A stretch of 64,000 nt of DNA from NCBI RefSeq assembly GCF_014650955.1, contig NZ_BMVY01000034.1, forward strand, positions 29,274-93,273. The letters run 5' to 3'. The DNA comes from Streptomyces tauricus (GTDB lineage Bacteria; Actinomycetota; Actinomycetes; Streptomycetales; Streptomycetaceae). The translations under genes and the position numbers were made by a program. Numbering within the stretch: position 1 is the stretch's first letter; each line of letters opens with the position of its first letter. Positions 59,420 through 64,000 of this stretch are shown in pieces. Below the pieces are notes generated by a model. That model was not told the origin of the DNA, ran no database searches, and was given only the letters and a program-made list of their open reading frames with translations.

Positions 59420-60481
59420 CTACCGGCGGACGCCACCCGCCCGACGGCGGACGGACGCGAACATCGCCCCCGCGCCGATCGCCAGCGCCGCCGCCCCGCC
59501 CACCGCGATGTACGCGGTCGAGTCGGACCCACCGGTCTCGGCGAGGTCCGCCGACCCTCCGGCGGGTTCGGCGTCGCTAGCGGACCCGTCCGAGGCCGCG
59601 GCGGCTCCGGCCGTCTCCTCGGCCTCGGCCGCGGCCCCGGAGTCGTCCCCGGAGTCGGTTCCGGAGGCCGGGTCCGACTTCGTGCCCGCCGCGGCCGTGA
59701 CCGTGGCCTGGGTCTTCGGGTCGTCGTCGCCGTGCCCCCCGTGCTCCACGGACGACTCGTCCGCGCCGTCCGCGATCTCCTCGTCGGACGGCGCCGACGC
59801 GGCCGGGGCAGCGGAGGCCTCCGCACCCGCGCCGCCCTCGCCGAAGACGACGTCCGAGCAGGTGTAGAAGGCCTCGGGGGAATCCGAGCGCTGCCAGATC
59901 GAGTAGATGAGGTGGCGGCCCGACTTGACCGGCACGACCCCGTTGAAGACGTAGTCGCCGTTCTCCAGCTTCGGGTCGGTGACCTTGAGGAAGGGCTTCG
60001 ACTCCAGGTCGGACCACTTCAGCGGCTTCGTCGGGTCGTACCCGTCCTTGGTGACATACAGCTCGAACGAACCCTTGTGCGGGGCGGTCCCCTTGTAGCG
60101 GAAGGTGCGGTTGCCCGAGGTCAGCTGGGTGGCCGGCCAGTCGGCGCGGGCCAGGTCGAGACCCTTGTACTTGTCGTTGGCGGCGCTGCACAGCTTCCCG
60201 TCGGGGATGATCTGCTTCGACTTCCCGGCGGCGTTGGCGATGTTGACGCCGTTCCAGTCATAGAGGGCCTGGGTGCCACTGGCCGCCACCGCCGCCTTGC
60301 AGGCGGCGGACTTCGGGTTCTCCGGGCCCTCCGCGAAGCAGGCCGCGACCCGGCTCACCGGGTCCGTCATCGAACCGTGTGCGACGGCGGGCGCGGCGGC
60401 GAGCGCGGTCAGGGCGAGCGGGGCGACGCCGACCGCGACGACGGTGGCGATGCGGGCGGCGGCCTGGTGGCGAGCGGGCAT
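59420..60481 (-). CDS. Cell-wall-anchored AA10 lytic polysaccharide monooxygenase
   Basis: This 353-residue precursor has a signal peptide ending AVA and a mature N-terminal His35 (HGSMTDPVSR) that forms half of the copper histidine brace. The AA10 domain extends to about residue 205 (GRHLIYSIWQRSDSPEAFYTCSDV). An acidic Ala/Asp/Gly/Ser-rich linker follows, then LAETGG, a hydrophobic segment and a basic tail (RRRAGGVRR), which is the LAXTG signal of class E sortases. It should oxidise chitin or cellulose while attached to the wall. ATG at 60481 follows GAGGAG. Confidence 0.92.
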   Translation of the reverse strand: MPARHQAAARIATVVAVGVAPLALTALAAAPAVAHGSMTDPVSRVAACFAEGPENPKSAACKAAVAASGTQALYDWNGVNIANAAGKSKQIIPDGKLCSAANDKYKGLDLARADWPATQLTSGNRTFRYKGTAPHKGSFELYVTKDGYDPTKPLKWSDLESKPFLKVTDPKLENGDYVFNGVVPVKSGRHLIYSIWQRSDSPEAFYTCSDVVFGEGGAGAEASAAPAASAPSDEEIADGADESSVEHGGHGDDDPKTQATVTAAAGTKSDPASGTDSGDDSGAAAEAEETAGAAAASDGSASDAEPAGGSADLAETGGSDSTAYIAVGGAAALAIGAGAMFASVRRRAGGVRR

Positions 60482-60635
60482 GGGGGTACTCCTCGAAACG
60501 GATCTTGGGGGGTGCCTGTGATGCCTGGGGGCGATCAGCAAGCTAGCCCCTCGAAACCGCGGAATCGCCTGCTGGGAGCGGGTGGAGGCGATCCTTATGG
60601 TGCCGTTAAGGGAGGGCTGAGACTGGGCTCAGGTA

Positions 60636-60939
60636 GATACCGTTCCGGTCATGACCGACAGCCCGTGGTCGGGCTCGTGGTGGTCGAGGCGTGTGAGGGC
60701 CAGCTGTTCCTCGACAGTGTCGCCGTCCGCCCCGACGCCCGCGGTCAGGGCGTGGGGCGGCTGCTCGCCTTCGTGGACGCGCACGCGCGGGCGCTGGGAC
60801 TGCCCGAGGTCAGGCCGTACACGAACGCGCTGATGTGGGAGAACCGGCGGCTCTACCCCCGGCACGGGTACGAACTCGTGGAGCGCCGGGTGGACGGCCC
60901 TACGACCGGCTCCACCACCGCAAGCGGCTTGCATCCTGA
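60636..60939 (+). pseudogene. Decayed GNAT acetyltransferase gene
   Basis: The C-terminal half of a GNAT domain is readable from about 60665: VVGLVVVEACEGQLFLDSV, then RPDARGQGVGRLLAF (acetyl-CoA loop), TNALMWENRRLY and HGYELVERRVDG. After 60898 the normal ending YDRLHHRKRLAS with TGA at 60937-60939 is in another frame, implying one lost base. Upstream, VDTVPVMTD at about 60636-60659, in a third frame, looks like an N-terminal remnant, so an internal deletion is likely. No intact N-terminus exists. Confidence 0.7.
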
Positions 60940-60966
60940 CCGGCCCTCTGCCAACCCCGGGCGCCG

Positions 60967-61101
60967 TCACCCGTCCGGCCACCAGGTGCGATGGATGTCC
61001 TTGCGGACCTCCGGACGCTCGGCCGGGCGCTGGTCGGCCTCTTCCCGTACCCGACGGGAATCCGACTTCTTCAGGGGCTTCTGCATGGTCATGCGGCGCA
61101 T
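60967..61101 (-). CDS. Small basic protein of unknown function (44 residues)
   Basis: The peptide begins MRRMTMQKPLKKSDSRRV and ends TWWPDG; it is rich in Arg, Lys, Glu and Asp. ATG at 61101 has GGGAGG about seven bases upstream, which supports real translation and rules out the longer frame. I have no family name for it. Confidence 0.6.
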   Translation of the reverse strand: MRRMTMQKPLKKSDSRRVREEADQRPAERPEVRKDIHRTWWPDG

Positions 61102-61187
61102 AGGGGCCTCCCTTGCGGCTGGTCTGCCGAGTACCGCGTTCTCACGGAGACAGACCATTTCCGGGAGGGTGACTCATCGGTGGCCGC

Positions 61188-61210
61188 TTGTCAGTGGCGG
61201 CTGTCACGTT
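61188..61210 (+). promoter_or_regulatory. RecA-independent-damage-type promoter, copy 1
   Basis: TTGTCAGTG (61188-61196), eight bases, then CACGTT (61205-61210) resembles the actinobacterial RecA-NDp promoter (TTGTCRGTG-N8-TANNNT) controlled by PafBC; the -10 has CA for TA. An ATG follows after six bases. Confidence 0.5.
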
Positions 61211-61216
61211 TCATCA

Positions 61217-61279
61217 ATGAGTCCACATGTCGGACATCTTGTCGGTTTGTACGAAGGATGCGGCCGAGTGGGGCCCTGA
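61217..61279 (+). CDS. Possible leaderless 20-residue ORF
   Basis: ATG at 61217 sits six bases after the -10-like element of promoter copy 1 and opens MSPHVGHLVGLYEGCGRVGP, ending at TGA 61277-61279. It has no ribosome site. It may be a leader peptide or an accident of the promoter duplication. Confidence 0.3.
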   Translation: MSPHVGHLVGLYEGCGRVGP

Positions 61280-61294
61280 CCGGGGACCGGGGCG

Positions 61295-61317
61295 TTGTCA
61301 GTGGCGGGTGCCACTCT
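61295..61317 (+). promoter_or_regulatory. RecA-independent-damage-type promoter, copy 2
   Basis: TTGTCAGTG (61295-61303), eight bases, then CACTCT (61312-61317), six bases before the ATG of the methyltransferase. GTGGC-GGGT-GCCAC inside it is an inverted repeat. Confidence 0.5.
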
Positions 61318-61323
61318 GGGTGC

Positions 61324-61938
61324 ATGACGAGTAACAGCACTGGTGAGCAGCGGTCCGACGTCGACTGGGACACGGCGGCCGACACCTTCGACGACGAGCC
61401 GGACCACGGCCTGCGGGACCCCGCCGTGCGGGAGGCATGGGCGGCCAGGCTGCGTGGCTGGCTGCCCCGCGGCCCCTCGGACGTGCTCGATCTGGGCTGC
61501 GGCACGGGCAGCCTCTCGCTCCTCGCGTCCGAGGCGCGGCACCGAGTCACCGGCGTCGACCTCTCGTCCCGCATGGTCGATCTGGCCCGCGCCAAACTGG
61601 CCGGACGCGACGCGGCGTTCCTGGTCGGTGACGCGGCGGCCCCGCCCGTCGGGGAGCAGCGCTTCGACGTCGTCCTCGTCCGCCATGTGCTGTGGACGCT
61701 GCCCGAGCCCGGCCGCGTCCTGCGGCACTGGCGCGGGCTGCTGCGCCCCGGCGGACGGCTCGTCCTCATCGAGGGCGTCTGGGGCACGGTGAGCCCGGTC
61801 GGCATGTCCGCCGACCGGCTGACGGCTCTGCTCGCGCCCCTCGCCGAGGACGTGCGCGTGGAGTGGCTGTCGGACGACTCCTCGCTGTGGGGAAGGGAGG
61901 TGGCGGACGAGCGGTACGCGGTGATCGCTGTGCCGTGA
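61324..61938 (+). CDS. Class I SAM-dependent methyltransferase
   Basis: The 204-residue enzyme has motif I VLDLGCGTGSLSLL near residue 53, GVDLSSRMVDLARAKL, and DVVLVRHVLWTLPEP at motif IV. The acceptor is unknown. ATG at 61324 has no ribosome site and lies six bases after the -10-like element of promoter copy 2, so the message is probably leaderless and may respond to DNA damage. The frame is open far upstream, but only this start begins the domain sensibly. Confidence 0.88.
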   Translation: MTSNSTGEQRSDVDWDTAADTFDDEPDHGLRDPAVREAWAARLRGWLPRGPSDVLDLGCGTGSLSLLASEARHRVTGVDLSSRMVDLARAKLAGRDAAFLVGDAAAPPVGEQRFDVVLVRHVLWTLPEPGRVLRHWRGLLRPGGRLVLIEGVWGTVSPVGMSADRLTALLAPLAEDVRVEWLSDDSSLWGREVADERYAVIAVP

Positions 61939-61983
61939 GGGGGGCAGTGGCCAGGTCACTGGTGGCTGGGTCGGCAGTGGCTG

Positions 61984-62562
61984 TCAGGTCAGCAGCGCTT
62001 CGAAGTCGCCTTCGGTTGCGCGGCGTTCGAGTTCGTCCAGCGCGGCCCGGGCGGCGGACGCGGCCCGTGGATCGGTGGTCTCCAGGCCGCTCGCCGCGAA
62101 CTCGTCCTCGTCCAGCCGCAGTACGGTCCTGCCGTCGGCCGAGCGCCACAGGTCCAGGTCGAGATCCTCGCAGACCACCTCGCCCGGGTCTCCCAGGCCG
62201 CCCTGGGTGACGTCGGCCGGGCGGGCGATGTCGCAGTACCAGCCCTTGAGCGTGCCCTCGGCGTTCCTGACCTCCTTCACCGCGTACCAGCGGTCGCGCC
62301 AGTAGTGCTCGGTGAAGACGTCGCCCGGCTCGAAGCGTACGAAGCCGAAGTCGCGGACGCCGGCTCCCGCCCAGGCCGCGCGGACGACGACGTGCGTCCC
62401 GTCGTCGTGGAGCAGGTCGGCCGGATACCGGATCTTCGTACGGCCCGCCTTGACCAGGACGATGTCCACGGTGGCCGGGGCGGCGCCCCGGGTGCCCGGG
62501 GTGGCGTCCGCGGTGTCCGGGGCGGTGGGTCGGGGTGCGGGGTCAGCCGAGTTCGCGGACAT
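61984..62562 (-). CDS. DUF402 protein (possible nucleotide phosphatase)
   Basis: This 192-residue soluble protein has the DUF402 core: GDVFTEHYWRDRWYAVKEVRNAEGTLKGWYCDIARPADV, then VVCEDLDLDLWRSADGRTVLRLDEDEF with the acidic metal-binding residues. Members such as FomD and some nucleoside diphosphatases hydrolyse nucleotides with Mn or Mg. The first 30 residues are a Pro/Ala/Thr-rich extension. It overlaps the double-GNAT gene by 20 bases and follows it in one transcript. Confidence 0.85.
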   Translation of the reverse strand: MSANSADPAPRPTAPDTADATPGTRGAAPATVDIVLVKAGRTKIRYPADLLHDDGTHVVVRAAWAGAGVRDFGFVRFEPGDVFTEHYWRDRWYAVKEVRNAEGTLKGWYCDIARPADVTQGGLGDPGEVVCEDLDLDLWRSADGRTVLRLDEDEFAASGLETTDPRAASAARAALDELERRATEGDFEALLT

Positions 62563-63472
62563 GCTGTACCTCCGTGGCGCAGATCTCGTAACCGAACCAT
62601 TTGTTGATCGCGAGCATCGGGCCGTTGCCCGAGTCGTTGCCCGTGAACGCCTCCGTGAAGCCGGCGGCGCGGGCGCGGTGCAGGGAGTCGGCCTTGGCCA
62701 GCTTGGCGAGACCGCGTCCGCGGTGGGCGCGGGCCGTGCCCGTCATCACCGTGCCGTAGCGGGTGCCGCCGTCGGTGCGGGCGGCGCTGAACGCGGCGGG
62801 CCTGCCGTCGACGACCGCCACGGAGGTCAGCTCATGGCTGAGCAGCGGGTGGTGCCAGGTCTCCTTCAGCCACGCCTCGTAGTCGGTGAACTCATGGGCG
62901 ATGTCGCTCGGTTCGTCCGCGAGCGTCTCAGCGTCCAGCTCGAAGAGGGGGCGCGGGTCGTCGGCGAAGTCCGCCGCCGTGCGCAACTCCACGCCCGCGG
63001 GCGGCTCCCGGCGCGGCGGCAGAGGGTTGTTCGCCAGGTCGAGACGGAGGAAGTGCGCGGAGCGGCTCGCGCCGTAGCCGCGCCGCTCGGCGAAGGAACG
63101 GTTCGCGGGCTCGTCGAGGACCCAGGCGAAGAGCTTCTTCGCGGACACCTCGGCGAGATGCTCCTCCGCGGTCCGTACGAGCAGCGAGCCGGCGCCGCGG
63201 CCCCGGCGCTGCGGGTGCACGTACACGTTCAGATAGCCCTGGCCCGGCTGCGGGCTGTCGTACACGATGCCCGTGTGGGCTGTGCCGATGAGTTCGCCGT
63301 CCTCCTCGGCGACCAGCGGCCGGAAGTGCGCGTCGGGGTGGGCGTGCGTGACGTCGTGGAGGACGGACTCCGGGGTGGAGAGCATGTAGGGCAGTGCCAG
63401 GCGCCGGATGTGCGAGAAGCCTTCGGCGTCCTCGGGATCCTCGGTGCGGAGGTCGCGGACGATCACAGTCAT
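62543..63472 (-). CDS. Double-GNAT-domain acetyltransferase
   Basis: The 309-residue protein has two GNAT domains. The N-terminal one contains VYVHPQRRGRGAGSLLVRTAEEHL (acetyl-CoA loop RRGRGAG) near residues 84-107, and the C-terminal one VMTGTARAHRGRGLAKLAKADSL near 240-262. The substrate is unknown; tandem-GNAT proteins include mycothiol synthase and aminoglycoside enzymes, but I see no specific match. ATG at 63472 begins MTVIVRDL. It is divergent from the GntR gene, which may regulate it. Confidence 0.85.
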   Translation of the reverse strand: MTVIVRDLRTEDPEDAEGFSHIRRLALPYMLSTPESVLHDVTHAHPDAHFRPLVAEEDGELIGTAHTGIVYDSPQPGQGYLNVYVHPQRRGRGAGSLLVRTAEEHLAEVSAKKLFAWVLDEPANRSFAERRGYGASRSAHFLRLDLANNPLPPRREPPAGVELRTAADFADDPRPLFELDAETLADEPSDIAHEFTDYEAWLKETWHHPLLSHELTSVAVVDGRPAAFSAARTDGGTRYGTVMTGTARAHRGRGLAKLAKADSLHRARAAGFTEAFTGNDSGNGPMLAINKWFGYEICATEVQHVRELG

Positions 63473-63531
63473 GGAATCGCACGCTACGCGCGGGGTGCGG
63501 CAGGCCGCCTCTCATTTTCCGGCCGGTGCGG

Positions 63532-63543
63532 GACAATCACGGG
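63532..63543 (+). promoter_or_regulatory. -10-like GACAAT at leaderless spacing before the GntR gene
   Basis: GACAAT (63532-63537) is followed by six bases and the GTG at 63544, with no ribosome site. Confidence 0.4.
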
Positions 63544-63924
63544 GTGACGTTGAAGATCGACATCGATGACGGTACGGGGGTCGCGCCCTACGAGCAGGTG
63601 CGCGCCCAGATCTCCGAGCAGGCGAGGGCCGGGGTGCTGCCGGTGGGGTACCGGCTGCCCACCGTGCGGGGGTTGGCCGAGGAGCTCGGTCTCGCCGCCA
63701 ACACGGTCGCCAAGGCCTACCGGGCACTCGAGTCGGACGGGGTCATCGAGACGCGGGGCCGCAACGGCACGCTGGTCGCCGCGGCGGGCTCGGCGGCCGA
63801 CCGTACGGCCGCGTCCGACGCGCAGGCCTACGCCGAGCGCGTACGGCGGCTCGGGCTGTCCGAGGCCGCGGCACTCGACGCGGTCCGGGATGCGCTGCGC
63901 GCGGCTTACGGGGAGTCCGGCTGA
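63544..63924 (+). CDS. GntR-family transcriptional regulator, YtrA-like
   Basis: This 126-residue regulator has an N-terminal winged-helix domain of GntR type (VAPYEQVRAQISEQARAGVLPVGYRLPTVRGLAEELGLAANTVAKAYRALESDGVIETRGRNGTLV) and only about 45 helical residues after it, as in the short YtrA subfamily, which usually controls ABC transporter genes and lacks a large ligand domain. GTG at 63544 is preferred over the open frame. It is divergent from the double-GNAT gene. Confidence 0.88.
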   Translation: MTLKIDIDDGTGVAPYEQVRAQISEQARAGVLPVGYRLPTVRGLAEELGLAANTVAKAYRALESDGVIETRGRNGTLVAAAGSAADRTAASDAQAYAERVRRLGLSEAAALDAVRDALRAAYGESG

Positions 63925-64000
63925 GGGGGGGGCGGCGGAGGGGGCCCTCTCGCCGTGCCCGGCCACCACGGTCGCGCGCCACGGCCGGGCCGCGCCGCGG

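Noticed and set aside
63925..64000. A gene at the right edge of the window.
   Set aside because: The 76 bases after the GntR stop are GC-rich with no supported start or domain.

Overview
The window is high-GC DNA with GTG and rare TTG starts, ATGA/GTGA stop-start overlaps and almost no TTA codons. Its content (two resuscitation-promoting-factor-like proteins, streptogrisin-type proteases, a lone SepF-like protein, an LAXTG-anchored LPMO) points to a Streptomyces chromosome. From memory the order aroH-tyrA-cmk-der ... gcdH-sepF-like ... dnaE2 ... lipase-LPMO resembles one core segment of S. coelicolor; I could not check this.

Layout. 1-14.4 kb: tail of rluB, an NrtR-like Nudix regulator with an ADP-ribosylglycohydrolase, a Rieske/membrane protein pair, aroH-tyrA, a signalling block (Ser/Thr kinase, YbjN-like protein, NfeD-like membrane protein, then a vWA-PP2C-kinase triad of TerY-P type), and cmk-plsC-der closed by a strong terminator. 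14.4-28.4 kb: two unrecognised genes, two Rpf-like LysM proteins, a branched-chain-amino-acid-type ABC system with both permeases and one ATPase fused in one 1030-residue protein, a divergent lipoprotein and binding-protein pair, a TTA-containing glycosyltransferase with a partner, and an orphan ctaD. 28.4-37.3 kb: an I78-type inhibitor, a repeat cluster, a PAP2-like protein, a PIG-V-like mannosyltransferase, an MFS pump, glutaryl-CoA dehydrogenase, a SepF paralogue and a DUF5685-like protein with a very cysteine-rich tail.

37.3-47.2 kb is the best candidate for an uncharacterised system. It holds two amino-acid-type binding proteins, two permeases, an ATPase, an FAD/NAD(P)-binding protein, two luciferase-like monooxygenases and a DUF1684 protein, in one divergent gene set. 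The parts list parallels the Bacillus subtilis tcyJKLMN-ytmO-ytnJ locus for uptake and oxidative breakdown of S-modified cysteines. I propose, as inference, an actinobacterial counterpart.

47.2-64 kb: two streptogrisin-type proteases, an esterase-like hydrolase, an SPFH protein, a DUF3533-like membrane protein, dnaE2 with an ImuB-like Y-family protein behind a good LexA box, a decayed MarR gene, a secreted lipase, a sortase-anchored LPMO, a decayed GNAT gene, a methyltransferase behind a duplicated RecA-independent-damage-type promoter, a DUF402 protein, a double GNAT and a GntR regulator. Copies of one short GC-rich inverted repeat (core GCGCAGTTCCCCGCGCCCC) are scattered through gaps between genes, including one 50-bp perfect palindrome. 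Several genes appear leaderless. I saw no tRNA or rRNA gene, insertion sequence, CRISPR array, integrase or attachment site.
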